Below, piece after piece: positions 33,681-43,085 of a stretch of 64,000 bases of DNA (positions are counted from its first letter, which is position 1; every line of letters begins with the position of its first letter). The DNA is from Streptosporangium album. Lineage in GTDB: Bacteria; Actinomycetota; Actinomycetes; Streptosporangiales; Streptosporangiaceae. Position numbers and translations under genes: made by a program. The DNA lies in contig NZ_JACHJU010000005.1 of NCBI RefSeq assembly GCF_014203795.1, positions 186,001-250,000 on the forward strand, in the 5' to 3' direction. The notes under the pieces were generated by a model. The model was not told the origin of the DNA, searched no databases, and was given only the letters and a program-made list of their open reading frames with translations.

Positions 33681-35593
33681 ACCGTCACGACGACCCCCTT
33701 GCCTGCCTCCCTCGCTCCCGCCGAATCGATCGAGCGATAGCCGATGAGGTAGACGCCCGGCTCCGTGAGCGTCACCCCCTCCGGTGCGACGGTCTGCCAC
33801 TGCTCCGCCGCTCCCACAACCCGATACTCCGTCCGGTCGATCGACTTACCTGCGTCGGCAACGGCGTCGAACTCCAGGTGAGCTGACCTGCCGCCTCGTG
33901 CGTTTGTCACGGTGACCGAGGTGGTGGGCGGGAGGACGACGACCTCCGGCCCGAGATCGATCAGTTCGACATCCTTGACAGCGAACTGAGCTGGCGTGTT
34001 GGACCAGAATCGCACGCTGATCTTGGTGGTTCCGGGAGCAGGGACGAAGTCCAGCTGCTTCACGACGAACTCGCCGTCCGTCTGATCGACATCGGACACG
34101 ATGCCGCTTCCCGCGAAGCCGTAGGTGCTCGTGACCCCGTAGTGCCAGAAACGCACCTGCCCCTGGTCAACCCGGATCTTCGCCTGTAACCGGTAGCGGT
34201 TCTCTCCCGAGACCGTCATCCACTCCTGGTCGATCCCACGCTGGTAGCTCGCCGTCACCGCGACCTGCTGGGCGTGCCCCTCCGCTTCGATGATGGAGGT
34301 TTGCGCGTTGGCTCCCTTGATCCAACTGTCCGCCAAGCCGTCACTGTCGGCGTCCTTCGCGAAGTCGCCGTTCCTGATCAGGTTCGCCGGAGGGCGTGGG
34401 CTGTCCAACGGCTGCACGAACTGGTTCCGGCTGAAGTACGACTTCAGGGTCAGTTCCCGATCAGTCGGCTCCGAGGCGATGGCGGACGCACTGTTCGCGT
34501 CGCTGGTCATCGTCTCCGTGTAGTCGACCTGCCAGCCGTGCCAGTCACGGAACGAGTGATACGTCCAGCTCCAGCCGAGTTTCTCGAACATCTCGATCGA
34601 ATCACGGATGTACTGTGATGCACCGGGTGCCCACCGGATGGCACTGAACTCGCCGACATAGATCGGTACGTCGTACTTCTTCTGGAAGTCGACGACCGGG
34701 CGCATCAGCTCCCGCAAGGTCTCCTTGTCCCAGTGCACGCCGTCGTTCGTACCCGGATAGACCATCTTGTCCGGCCAGTCCTCGGTGACCGGACTCCCGT
34801 TGTGGTAGCCGATCCCTTGGTGCGTGTAGCTGTGGAGCTCGTACCAGTGCACGCTGTAGATGACGTTGTCGTCGTCCAGGAGCTGGAAGTCGCCCTGGTA
34901 CTTGACGGGATATCCCGGACCGGCGTCGATCCACTCGTTCTCGATGAAGCCCCTGGGCAGTGCCCCCGGACTGGCCTCATAGATGATGGGGGTCGTCTGA
35001 TCGAGTGTCCGAATCGTGTCCGTCAGCTGTTGGGCCCACGCGTGCCATTTCGAGGCTCCGAGCGGCAGCTCGGCCGTGTTGTACGGCTCGTTCAGCAGGT
35101 CGTAGCCCCAGATGTAGTCGCGGTACGGCGCCAGCCGCTGGACGATCTCCTCCCAGCACGAGATCAGGACACCCAGCGTGGCGTCGTCGTTCCAGAACTC
35201 CGGCGCGTTCTTGGACCCGGGGATCGGAACCGAGTGGAGGTCGACGACCGTCATGAGCCCTTGCCGCGCCGCCTCCTGCAGTCCCTGCTCCGTCACGTCT
35301 AGCATGTCGTCCCACGCTTGGGAGAGCGAGACGTTGTGCTGCTGCGCGTAGTTCTGCGGATGGATCTGCAGTCTGACGACGTTCGCGCCGTATTCGTTGC
35401 GCAGCTCATCGACGTTCTGCTCGGTCATGGCCGCACCGTAGGTGTTGAATCCGCGCACCGTCTCGGGTCGCTCGACAACCGAACCGGGCGACGTCTGTTC
35501 GGATGCCGCGGCGCTGCCGCCGAAGCACGATAACAACATCGAGGCCAACAGCACGGGAACGAGCCCGTATTTGAGTACAACCGGCCTTCTCAT
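33638..35593 (-). CDS. Secreted or lipid-anchored GH5 glycanase
   Basis: About 651 residues as read. ATG 35593 has AGGAAGAG upstream. The signal peptide has a hydrophobic core ending LLSC-FGG, which may be a lipobox (with Leu at -2, less usual). The GH5 TIM barrel spans residues about 45-400: VRLQIHPQNY, the general acid/base in GYDLLNEPYN near residue 170, VHWYELHSYTHQG, and the nucleophile in IYVGEFSA near 315. A carbohydrate-binding-like beta-sandwich (LIRNGDFAKDADSDGLADSW) and an Ig-like domain follow. The reading frame ends early because of a probable frameshift (see 33481-33680). It is the last gene of the ABC importer operon and likely cuts a beta-glycan or mannan outside the cell. Confidence 0.85.
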   Translation of the reverse strand: MRRPVVLKYGLVPVLLASMLLSCFGGSAAASEQTSPGSVVERPETVRGFNTYGAAMTEQNVDELRNEYGANVVRLQIHPQNYAQQHNVSLSQAWDDMLDVTEQGLQEAARQGLMTVVDLHSVPIPGSKNAPEFWNDDATLGVLISCWEEIVQRLAPYRDYIWGYDLLNEPYNTAELPLGASKWHAWAQQLTDTIRTLDQTTPIIYEASPGALPRGFIENEWIDAGPGYPVKYQGDFQLLDDDNVIYSVHWYELHSYTHQGIGYHNGSPVTEDWPDKMVYPGTNDGVHWDKETLRELMRPVVDFQKKYDVPIYVGEFSAIRWAPGASQYIRDSIEMFEKLGWSWTYHSFRDWHGWQVDYTETMTSDANSASAIASEPTDRELTLKSYFSRNQFVQPLDSPRPPANLIRNGDFAKDADSDGLADSWIKGANAQTSIIEAEGHAQQVAVTASYQRGIDQEWMTVSGENRYRLQAKIRVDQGQVRFWHYGVTSTYGFAGSGIVSDVDQTDGEFVVKQLDFVPAPGTTKISVRFWSNTPAQFAVKDVELIDLGPEVVVLPPTTSVTVTNARGGRSAHLEFDAVADAGKSIDRTEYRVVGAAEQWQTVAPEGVTLTEPGVYLIGYRSIDSAGAREAGKGVVVTVRRGRRDLAGDGAG

Positions 35594-35778
35594 CTCTTCC
35601 TTCTCTCTAGCCTGCTTCGCGGTAGGTTCCTGCGATCTCCTTGAAGGTCTTCTCCGCTCATGAGCACTCGATCGACGGCGCTCTCCGCAGACGACCTGGA
35701 ATGAGTCCGGACATGCACGAGTAGGGCCGCGGCACACTCGATGGCGTGCGCGGGTTCGCAGACTCGCCCTGGCGAGGG

Positions 35779-36600
35779 TCAGCCCTTGATCGCGCCCTGC
35801 GTGATTCCGGCGACGAAGCTGCGCTGGAAGATCAGGTAGACGACGACCACTGGCGCGATCACGATGAGCGAGGCCGCGGCCAGCAGGGGGATGTCGGTTC
35901 CGTACTCGCCGACGAAGTACCCCAGGCCGGCCACAGCGGTCCGCCGGGTCGGGCTCTGCATCAGGACGAGAACGAGCAGGAACTGGTTCCACGCCCAGAT
36001 GGACAGCAGGACGACCAGCGTCGTCAACGCCGCCTTGGAGATCGGCAGCAGGAGCTCCCGGAGAATCCGCCAGTCGCTGGCACCATCGATCCTCCCGGAC
36101 TCGATCAGCGCCCGCGGCACTCCGCTGAAGTGCGTATGCATCCAGTAGACGCTGAACGGCAGGAACAGGGCGACCTCAGCCAAGGCGACGCCCATGTAGT
36201 TGTTCGTGAAGCCGACGGAATCGAGGTTGTAGTACAGGGAGATGATCACGAGCTCCGTCGGCAGCGTCAGCCCGATGACGAAGGTTGTCATGATCGCGCT
36301 GTGTCCCATGGGCCGAAGCACGGCCAGGCCGTACCCCGCCAGTGTCGCCAAGACGAGGGTCGAGGGGACGACGATCGCTCCTACGATGACGCTCGAGAGC
36401 ATCAGGTCCGAGAACCTCCCCTGCTCCCAGGCGATCGCGAAGTTCTGCAGCGTCCAGGTGTGCGGGAGCTGGAATCCGCCCGTCTCCGAATCTCCACGGA
36501 GCGCGGCCAGGACAATACCGACGAACGGGATCAGGAATGCGACCGCGAACAGGATGAGCACGATGTGGCGGGCGAGGAGCACCGCTGGTGACGATTTCAT
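35779..36600 (-). CDS. Carbohydrate ABC transporter permease (MalG type)
   Basis: A 273-residue inner-membrane permease with six helices. The EAA loop ALIESGRIDGASDWRILREL lies near residues 165-185, with PISKAALTTLVVLLSIWAWN after it and the usual basic-Gly C-terminus (FVAGITQGAIKG). The start codon ATG 36600 overlaps the stop of the MalF-type gene. With the permease at 36597 and the lipoprotein at 37526 it forms an oligosaccharide importer. No ATPase is encoded here, so it must borrow a shared MsiK-like ATPase, as is normal in actinomycetes. Confidence 0.9.
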   Translation of the reverse strand: MKSSPAVLLARHIVLILFAVAFLIPFVGIVLAALRGDSETGGFQLPHTWTLQNFAIAWEQGRFSDLMLSSVIVGAIVVPSTLVLATLAGYGLAVLRPMGHSAIMTTFVIGLTLPTELVIISLYYNLDSVGFTNNYMGVALAEVALFLPFSVYWMHTHFSGVPRALIESGRIDGASDWRILRELLLPISKAALTTLVVLLSIWAWNQFLLVLVLMQSPTRRTAVAGLGYFVGEYGTDIPLLAAASLIVIAPVVVVYLIFQRSFVAGITQGAIKG

Positions 36601-37526
36601 GCCTTCTCCTTGGTGAGCCGGCGGATCACGGAGACGAAGATCAAGATCAGCACCGTGAGGACGATCGCGAGTGCTGCCGCGTGGCCGATCCGCTCGTAGG
36701 TGAAGGCGAGCCGGTAGACGAGCAGGCCGGGAACGGTCGTCGCGCTCTCCGGGCCACCACTCGTGGTCACGTAGACGAGGTCGAAGCTGGACAGCGCGGC
36801 GATCGTCGTGATGACCGCAGCGATCGAGATCTCGCCGCGGAGACCCGGCAAGGTGACACTGACGAATCGGCGGATCGGGCCGGCGCCGTCCATCGCCGCA
36901 GCCTCGTACAGCGACGAGTCAATCTTCTGCGCACCGCTGACGAACAGCATCATGCACAGACCGGACATGCCCCAGGTGCCCACGAGCCCGAGCGCGATCA
37001 GAGCGGTGTCCGTTCCTGCCAACCAGGGCGCTGCGAGAGCACCCAGGCCGATCGTCTCCAGGAACTCGTTCAGGGGGCCGTTCTCCGCGTAGAGCCAGCG
37101 CCAGGCGATGCCGACCGCGACGAGCGGGATCACCTGCGGGAGGAAGTAGATCACGCGGAACGCGGACAGGCCGCGCGTGCCCGATCCCATCAGCAGGCCT
37201 GCCAGCAGGAGGCCGAGCCCGATGGGCAGCACCGCGAAGAAGAACACGAGAACGAGACTGTGCAGGATCGAGTTGAACAGCTCTGGCTCGGTGAACACCT
37301 TCGCGTAGTTCTCGAACCCGACCCATTCGGCGGCGTTCAGGCCGTCCCAGTCGAGCATCGAGTAGTACAGCGTGTTGAACGCGGGCCAGATGCTGAAGGC
37401 CAGATAGATCAGCAGCGCTGGTGCGACGAACGCGATCGCGCCGAAGTGGCGACGCGGCGACAGGGATCGGGTGGATGGGCGCGGCTTGGCGGTACGCCCA
37501 TCCGCTCGGAGGTTGAGCAGAGCCAT
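36597..37526 (-). CDS. Carbohydrate ABC transporter permease (MalF type)
   Basis: A 309-residue permease. After a basic N-terminus (PSTRSLSPRRHFGAIAFVAP), helix 1 is followed by the family loop YSMLDWDGLNAAEWVGFENY. The EAA loop SSLYEAAAMDGAGPIRRFVS is near residue 210, and VYVTTSGGPESATTVPGLLV is typical of MalF-type proteins. Its ATG shares bases with the TAA of the binding-protein gene, so the three transporter genes are translationally coupled. Confidence 0.9.
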   Translation of the reverse strand: MALLNLRADGRTAKPRPSTRSLSPRRHFGAIAFVAPALLIYLAFSIWPAFNTLYYSMLDWDGLNAAEWVGFENYAKVFTEPELFNSILHSLVLVFFFAVLPIGLGLLLAGLLMGSGTRGLSAFRVIYFLPQVIPLVAVGIAWRWLYAENGPLNEFLETIGLGALAAPWLAGTDTALIALGLVGTWGMSGLCMMLFVSGAQKIDSSLYEAAAMDGAGPIRRFVSVTLPGLRGEISIAAVITTIAALSSFDLVYVTTSGGPESATTVPGLLVYRLAFTYERIGHAAALAIVLTVLILIFVSVIRRLTKEKA

Positions 37527-38830
37527 TAGCGCTTGCTTTCCCAGTCGGCCTGCAGCGACTGGATGAAGGCCTTGGGCGTCTTGTTGCCGCTGATCACGCC
37601 CTGGATTCCGGCCGTGAGCGGGTCGATGATCGAGCTGGTGGCCCAGTTGGCGAACGGAGTGATACCGCCGCCGTCGACCACCGCCTTGTAGGCGCCCACG
37701 AATTCGCCCTTCACCTTGTCGGGGTCGCCGTCGATTGGCTGGATCGGGATGAATCCGCCGTCGTATACCCCCTGCGCAGCCTTCTCGCTGATGATGTAGT
37801 TCAGGAAGGCGGCAGCGACGTCCTTGTTCTTGGACTTCGCCGAGATCGAGTACGGGAAGCCGGAACCGGTCGCCAGGGCGGGCTGGTCGGCAGTCTCACC
37901 CGGGAGCGGGAAGAAGCCCAGGTCGTCGCCCAACTTCTCGGAGAGCTCCTTCGCGTTCCAGTTGCCGGAGAGGAAGTAGCCGCGCTGCCCGCTCGTGAGC
38001 TCGGTGATGGCGTCCGGGTCCGCGACAGCGCTGACCCCTTTGGCCATGTAGCCGGAGTCGGCCCACTTCTTGACGGTGGCTGCGGCCTTCTCGAAGCCGG
38101 GGTCGTTCAGGAGCGTCGCGCCGGGCTCGCCGTAGACCCAGGAGCTGAACACCTTGGGGTCGGCCATGACGTTGGAGAGCGCGCCCCACAGCTGGAAACC
38201 ACCCGTGGCCAGGGCGGGCACCGCGAGCGGAGTCACACCTTTGGCCTTGACCGTCGCCAGGTCGTCCTCGAACTCGGCAAGGCTCTTCGGCTCATCGGTG
38301 ATCCCCGCAGCTTCGGTGACGGCCTTGTTGTAGAAGACGCCGACCATCTGCACCGCACCGGGCAACGCGTACAGGTTGCCCGTGCCGTACTGGGTCGCGT
38401 CCTTGTTGGACGTGAGGATCCCCAGCAGCGACGGCGACACCTGATCGCGCCAGCCGTACGCCTTGGCGTAGTCGTCGAGTGGGAGGACGAGTCCGGCCGG
38501 GACGATGGCGCGCATCGGCGCAGGGCTGTACTGCACGATGTCGGGTGAGTCGTTAGACGACATCGCCAGCTTGAGGCTGGTCTGGTAGTCGGCGAAGGGT
38601 GTCTCGATCAGGTCGAAGGTGACGTTCGGGTGGAGCTTCGTGAACCCCTCGGCGAGCGGGGTGATCGGCTGCACGCTGGCATAGGACAGCTTGAGCTTGA
38701 CCGGCTTGCCCGTGAGCTCGGTGCTCACCGCCGAAGATCCGGAAGGCTTGCCTGACTTGCCGCCGGTTCCGCAGCCGGCGAGCGCGACAGTCAAGACGAT
38801 TGCACCGACGAGAGCAACATTGCGCTTCAT
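37526..38830 (-). CDS. Carbohydrate ABC transporter substrate-binding lipoprotein
   Basis: A 434-residue extracellular binding protein of the SBP_bac_1 class. The lipobox LAGC lies at about residues 17-20 (VALAGCGTGG), then the mature body with VTFDLIETPFADYQTSLKLA, SNDSPDIVQYSPAPM and GSGFPYSISAKSKNKDVAAA. ATG 38830 was chosen over a TTG two codons earlier because AAGGGA is correctly spaced from it. It delivers oligosaccharides to the MalF/MalG pair. It is 35 bp downstream of the dehydratase gene, so all are probably one transcript. It is related to the binding protein at 49296. Confidence 0.9.
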   Translation of the reverse strand: MKRNVALVGAIVLTVALAGCGTGGKSGKPSGSSAVSTELTGKPVKLKLSYASVQPITPLAEGFTKLHPNVTFDLIETPFADYQTSLKLAMSSNDSPDIVQYSPAPMRAIVPAGLVLPLDDYAKAYGWRDQVSPSLLGILTSNKDATQYGTGNLYALPGAVQMVGVFYNKAVTEAAGITDEPKSLAEFEDDLATVKAKGVTPLAVPALATGGFQLWGALSNVMADPKVFSSWVYGEPGATLLNDPGFEKAAATVKKWADSGYMAKGVSAVADPDAITELTSGQRGYFLSGNWNAKELSEKLGDDLGFFPLPGETADQPALATGSGFPYSISAKSKNKDVAAAFLNYIISEKAAQGVYDGGFIPIQPIDGDPDKVKGEFVGAYKAVVDGGGITPFANWATSSIIDPLTAGIQGVISGNKTPKAFIQSLQADWESKR

Positions 38831-38865
38831 TGCCAATTCCCTTCTTCATGGGGTTCTGAGAGGCA

Positions 38866-40179
38866 CTATGGCCGCTGGATTGTGCCGTCTGGTCGACGCA
38901 CCCGGCTGTAGTGCCAGTTGGACATCGGGGACACCGGGGGATGCCTCGCCGCTTCGCGTTCATCGAAACCGATGCCGAGGCCAGGGGCGCCGGAGGGCTC
39001 CAGTACGCCGTTCCGGGTCACGGGCGTTCCCGGGAAGACGGATCTGGCCTGGTCGGAGAACTCGAAGTGCTCGTGGATGCCGAACGCGGGAGATGCCAGG
39101 TCCATGGCGAGGTTCGCCATGTGCCCGATCGGAGAGACATCGCGAGGGCCGTGCCAAGCAGTGCGCACGCCGTGGACCTCCGCGAGCATCGCCAGGCGCC
39201 AGGCCGGGGTGATGCCGCCGAGCGCTGAGACGTGGCATCGGATGAAATCGACGAGCCGCTCCGTCACGAGCGCGTTGAAGCTGCGCATGTCCGTCAGGAG
39301 TTCACCCAACGCGAGCGGCGTGATCGTCTGCTTGCGGATCGTGCGCATCCAGTCGAGGTCCTCAGGCGCGACGGGGTCCTCTGCGAACAACAGTCCGAAC
39401 GGCTCGAGCGCACGGAGGAGTCTGATCGCGTCCGCGGGATCGACGCGCTCGTGGATGTCGTGCAGGAAACGCACTCGGCCGTCGAAGCGCGCGGTCAGCT
39501 CCTCGAACACACCGGGGATGAACCGGACGTACTGCTCCGGATCCCAGCTGATGTGCGAGTCGCTCTGTTGAGCCGCGCCGTAGGTCGAGGTCCCCGGGAC
39601 GGTGATCTGACAGCGAACGACCTGATATCCGGCCGCGGCACATGCTTCGACCTCGTCCATGAGCTCCGCGACATCACGACCGGAGGCGTGCACGTACGTC
39701 GCCACCGAGCGGCGCACCCTTCCCCCGAGGAGCTGCCACACCGGCAGCCCGGCAGTCTTGCCCGTGATGTCCCACAGAGCCATGTCCACCCCGGCCAGTG
39801 CGCTGTTCAGCACCGGCCCGCCCCGCCAGTAGCTGTCGACCTGGCTGCTGTTCCAGATGTCGGTGATCTCCTGGGCGGACCGCCCGACGAGCCGCGGAGC
39901 CAGATACTCGTCGACGGCGCACTTCACGGCATCGGCGCGCTGATGAAACGTTGCGCAACCCAGCCCCTCGAGTCCGTCGACACTTGTCCGCACGCGGACG
40001 ACCACGAGGTTCACACCCTCGGGAGCCGTGATGATCGCCTCGACCGACGTGATGCGGACATCCTCGTCGTTCCCCCAGGGGACGGTGTGATCCACCGCCT
40101 TCGGCGCGTAGGCCGGCGCGATGCGGCGGCGATCGGCGACGTCCGCGGCGCCTTCGCTGAGCTGGTCGATGTCCTTCAC
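38866..40179 (-). CDS. Enolase-superfamily dehydratase, D-mannonate dehydratase (ManD)-like
   Basis: A 437-residue mandelate racemase/enolase-superfamily enzyme of the ManD/RspA branch. The N-terminal capping domain starts ITSVEAIITAPEGVNLVVV. Barrel residues visible are FLHDIHERVDPADAIRLL (metal Asp and following His), LLFAEDPV (metal Glu), LALGELLTD (third metal ligand) and AWHGPRDVSPIGHMANLAMD (catalytic His). The C-terminus ends WHYSRVRRPDGTIQRP, as in ManD proteins (R-x-x-DGT). Members dehydrate acid sugars such as D-mannonate or D-gluconate, but many have weak or unknown activity. GTG 40179 has AAAGGGGA. It is first in the minus-strand operon with the importer and GH5. Confidence 0.88.
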   Translation of the reverse strand: MKDIDQLSEGAADVADRRRIAPAYAPKAVDHTVPWGNDEDVRITSVEAIITAPEGVNLVVVRVRTSVDGLEGLGCATFHQRADAVKCAVDEYLAPRLVGRSAQEITDIWNSSQVDSYWRGGPVLNSALAGVDMALWDITGKTAGLPVWQLLGGRVRRSVATYVHASGRDVAELMDEVEACAAAGYQVVRCQITVPGTSTYGAAQQSDSHISWDPEQYVRFIPGVFEELTARFDGRVRFLHDIHERVDPADAIRLLRALEPFGLLFAEDPVAPEDLDWMRTIRKQTITPLALGELLTDMRSFNALVTERLVDFIRCHVSALGGITPAWRLAMLAEVHGVRTAWHGPRDVSPIGHMANLAMDLASPAFGIHEHFEFSDQARSVFPGTPVTRNGVLEPSGAPGLGIGFDEREAARHPPVSPMSNWHYSRVRRPDGTIQRP

Positions 40180-40223
40180 GTGTCCCCTTTGGCAGGTGTG
40201 CGGGCCACGTTAGGGAGAGAATC

Positions 40224-40283
40224 CATATACGGCAATGATGGATCCGATGGTGCAACTACCGCCTAGCTTTGTTGTCGTATATG
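40224..40283. promoter_or_regulatory. Inverted operator pair in the divergent promoter region
   Basis: CATATACGGCAA (40224-40235) and TTGTCGTATATG (40272-40283) are inverted copies with one mismatch, about 48 bp apart. They lie between the divergent ManD-like and DUF6259-type operons. This is the natural target of the IclR regulator encoded at 43082; one dimer at each site could switch both operons. Confidence 0.55.
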
Positions 40284-40292
40284 CAACTTTAT

Positions 40293-40320
40293 TGAGCCAT
40301 ATGCACCGCGATCCTATGAT
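40293..40320 (+). promoter_or_regulatory. Promoter giving a leaderless transcript
   Basis: TTGAGC (40293-40298), 16 bp, then TATGAT (40315-40320). Transcription would begin at or next to the ATG at 40327, so the message would have no leader. This agrees with the lack of a ribosome site before 40327. Confidence 0.55.
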
Positions 40321-40326
40321 CGCGGC

Positions 40327-42255
40327 ATGACTAGCGAAGAAGACCACACACTCGCGGCAGGGTCCCTGTCCTTCGGTCTCGATTCGGTTGGCACGCGCGC
40401 TTCCCTCACGGGAGGCCGCTTCACGACCAGTGCGCGTGGGCGGTTCTGGTCGCTATCCGTGATGATCGGCGACCAACGCGATGTCGCAGTGCATTCGGAG
40501 CAGCAGCGCTCGACCGTGGTTCGGCACGACGACACGCTCGTCATCTCCTACGACACGTTGACCACGGTCGCCGGAGCGACCATCGACGTGGATCTCGTCA
40601 TCGTGGTCTCCGCAGGAGTGGACGAGCTCTCGTTCCGCGCGACCGGCGAGGCCGGGACCGGGATCACGCTGCGCGAGATGTCGCTGCCGATCGTCGAGCT
40701 CGCACCCGGCCCCGCCTCGCAGCACGAGGCGCTCTACCGGTCGGAGGGACTCGGTAGGAAGATCGAGAGGCCGCGTACTCGACTTGCGCGTGCACATTCC
40801 GAGTACATGCGCGACGACTCGGCCGGCATCTGGGAGCAATCCGCGTACCCCGGCGAGATGAGCATGCCGTGGCAGGGACTGGAGTCGGGCGACCGGTTCC
40901 TCTACCTGGCCCGCCACGATCCGGACTTCCGTGGGGCCCTCTTCAGCGCCGGGATCCCGGCTCGCGGCACGGAGGGCGAGCTCTGGTTGTCCGTCGTGAC
41001 CCCGCTCGACCGAAGCTCGATCGACACCGGGGAGATCGTCGTCGCGCTGCTCGCAGGAGGCTGGCGTGCAGGAGCACGGCGATACCGGGAGTGGGCCGAC
41101 AGCTGGTACCACGGCCCGCCGGCGTCGCGGAGCAAGCTCAAGGGGTGGCAGCGGATCATCATGCGGCATCAGTTCGGCGCCGAGCAGTTCCACTACGACG
41201 ACCTGGTGCCCATCTTCGAGCTCGGCCGCGAACACGGACTGGATGGGATCCTCCTGTTCGGGTGGTGGAAGGCCGGCTTCGATCGCGGCTACCCGATCTA
41301 CGAGGCGGACGAGGAGCTGGGCGGTGCGGAGGCCCTGGCTCGGGCGATCAAGACGATCAACGATCGCGGCGGATTCATCTCGCTCTACGCCAACGGCAAC
41401 ATCATCGACAGGACGACGCAGTACTACTCCGACCACGCCGACGAGGTCACCAAGAAGGACTCCCGCGGCCTGGACTACGTCGCCGGCTACGACTTCGCCG
41501 GAGAGTCGTTGACCATGCGCTACTTCGCGGCACCGTCGTTCGTCGCCGCCTGCCACGGCGCGCCGCGGTGGCGGGATCAGATGGCATCCGTCGCTGCTAC
41601 CCAGGCATCGCTCGGCGCCCGCTCCGTGTTCTTCGACCAGACCGGGTTCCACCTGACCGCCTGGCCCTGCTACGACGAGCGCCACGAGCACGGCGAGCGC
41701 ACGAACCTGGAGACCGCGTACCGGGCGCAGACCTTCAAGCAGATCCGGGAGGCAGCGGATGGCGCGGCGGTCGGTTCGGAGGGCATGGTCGACAATCTCA
41801 TCCCGCTCCTCGACTTCAACCACGGCCTCGGATTCGCGTTCCAGTACCAGGACGAGGCGTTCCCCGGCCTGTTCCGCACGGCCTTCCCCGAGCCGGTCGT
41901 CTCGAACCGCTTCATCCACGACGAACGACCGGGCTGGGAGGACCAGCTCAACTTCGCGTTCGCGTACAACCTCGCATTCGACGTCGCGATCCATCGTGCA
42001 CGGCGCACGATCGACTCCGCGCCCGCCTACGCGGACCGGATCAGGCGTCTGGTCGGTCTGCGCCGCGAGCACGCGCGGATCTTCGACGACGGTTCGTTCG
42101 AGCTGATCGACGACGGCACGCTCCTGCACACGCGCTACTCGCTCGAAGATGACCAGGTCGACATCTACTGGAACCGCGGCAGTCTGCCGGCCGAACTCGA
42201 CGAGGGCCTGCAGGTGCATCCCAGCGACGTGGTCGTCAGTGCGGGGCGCCGCTGA
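40327..42255 (+). CDS. DUF6259-type protein, predicted intracellular glycoside hydrolase
   Basis: A 642-residue protein without a signal peptide. The N-terminal about 240 residues are beta-rich and resemble the super-sandwich that precedes many TIM-barrel glycosidases (YPGEMSMPWQGLESGDRFLY). The barrel-like region contains HYDDLVPIFELGREHGLDGI, LLFGWWKAGFDRGYPIYEAD, SVFFDQTGFH (Asp at a strand end, a nucleophile candidate) and VGSEGMVDNLIPLLDF (Glu candidate). The overall look is that of DUF6259 and clan GH-D-like enzymes. It starts the plus-strand operon from a probably leaderless promoter and overlaps the next gene by 1 bp. It likely breaks down imported oligosaccharides; the substrate is unknown. 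Confidence 0.7.
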   Translation: MTSEEDHTLAAGSLSFGLDSVGTRASLTGGRFTTSARGRFWSLSVMIGDQRDVAVHSEQQRSTVVRHDDTLVISYDTLTTVAGATIDVDLVIVVSAGVDELSFRATGEAGTGITLREMSLPIVELAPGPASQHEALYRSEGLGRKIERPRTRLARAHSEYMRDDSAGIWEQSAYPGEMSMPWQGLESGDRFLYLARHDPDFRGALFSAGIPARGTEGELWLSVVTPLDRSSIDTGEIVVALLAGGWRAGARRYREWADSWYHGPPASRSKLKGWQRIIMRHQFGAEQFHYDDLVPIFELGREHGLDGILLFGWWKAGFDRGYPIYEADEELGGAEALARAIKTINDRGGFISLYANGNIIDRTTQYYSDHADEVTKKDSRGLDYVAGYDFAGESLTMRYFAAPSFVAACHGAPRWRDQMASVAATQASLGARSVFFDQTGFHLTAWPCYDERHEHGERTNLETAYRAQTFKQIREAADGAAVGSEGMVDNLIPLLDFNHGLGFAFQYQDEAFPGLFRTAFPEPVVSNRFIHDERPGWEDQLNFAFAYNLAFDVAIHRARRTIDSAPAYADRIRRLVGLRREHARIFDDGSFELIDDGTLLHTRYSLEDDQVDIYWNRGSLPAELDEGLQVHPSDVVVSAGRR

Positions 42256-43085
42256 TGCGAAAGCTCCTGATCACGGGCGGCGCCGGCGCCATCGGCTCGG
42301 GCTACGCGGAGTGGGCGCGCGATCGCTATCAGGTCACGCTCCTCGACCTGCCGGGACAGTTCGACGACCGGCACGCGCACCTCGGGCGACTGGTCGAAGC
42401 CGACCTCAGGCAACTGGATGAGATCCGTGAAGCGTTCGACGGCGTCGACACCGTCCTCCATCTCGGCGGTGAACGCCACCCCTGGGCGACGTGGTCGAGC
42501 CTGCTGCCGGCGAACATCGTGGGGACGTACAACGTGATCGCCGCGGCCGTGGCAGCGGCCTGCCGGAGAGTCGTCTACGCATCCTCCGTCCACGCCGTCT
42601 CCGGCTACCCGCCGGGCTCGGGTGTCACCGAGGACGACCCAGTCCACCCGGGGGATCTGTACGGCGTCACGAAGGCCTTCGGTGAGGCGCTCGGCAGCTT
42701 CGTCGCCAGCACCGAGCAGCTGTCGTTCGTTGCGCTCCGCATTGGCGCGTTCCAGGATCCGCGGGTCATCGACGCTCCCGAAACCGGCTGGATGCTGCAG
42801 GACTACACCGCACCGACCGACCTGTACCGTCTGATCGACACCGTGATCGACGCCGAACCCCTGCGCTTCGAGATCTACAACGCGGTGAGCGGGAACACCT
42901 TCACGCGTCTGCCGATGAACAAAGCCCGCGAAGACTTCGGCTACGTACCCGACTACGATTCGTTCCAGCTGTCGACCCCGTTCCGTGAGGCCATCCGCGC
43001 GGTGGGCGGGGTCGCCGACCGCGCGATGGAGTCGGGAATGCGCGAGGAGATCGAATCCTCGACCCGCCGAAAGGAGATCGCGTGA
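42255..43085 (+). CDS. Extended SDR, uronate dehydrogenase-like
   Basis: A 276-residue NAD(P)-dependent enzyme. The Rossmann motif GGAGAIGSGYAEW is at residues 8-20. Other key parts are DLRQLDEIREAFDGVDTVLH, the catalytic Ser region YASSVHAVSGYP and the YxxxK pair in GDLYGVTKAFGEALG. Size and the HPGDLYGVTK and RIGAF segments resemble uronate dehydrogenase (Udh), which oxidises glucuronate or galacturonate to the aldarolactone. A UDP-sugar epimerase role is less likely because the C-terminal domain is short. TGATG overlap with the previous gene and 4-bp overlap with the IclR gene place it firmly in this operon. Confidence 0.8.
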   Translation: MRKLLITGGAGAIGSGYAEWARDRYQVTLLDLPGQFDDRHAHLGRLVEADLRQLDEIREAFDGVDTVLHLGGERHPWATWSSLLPANIVGTYNVIAAAVAAACRRVVYASSVHAVSGYPPGSGVTEDDPVHPGDLYGVTKAFGEALGSFVASTEQLSFVALRIGAFQDPRVIDAPETGWMLQDYTAPTDLYRLIDTVIDAEPLRFEIYNAVSGNTFTRLPMNKAREDFGYVPDYDSFQLSTPFREAIRAVGGVADRAMESGMREEIESSTRRKEIA

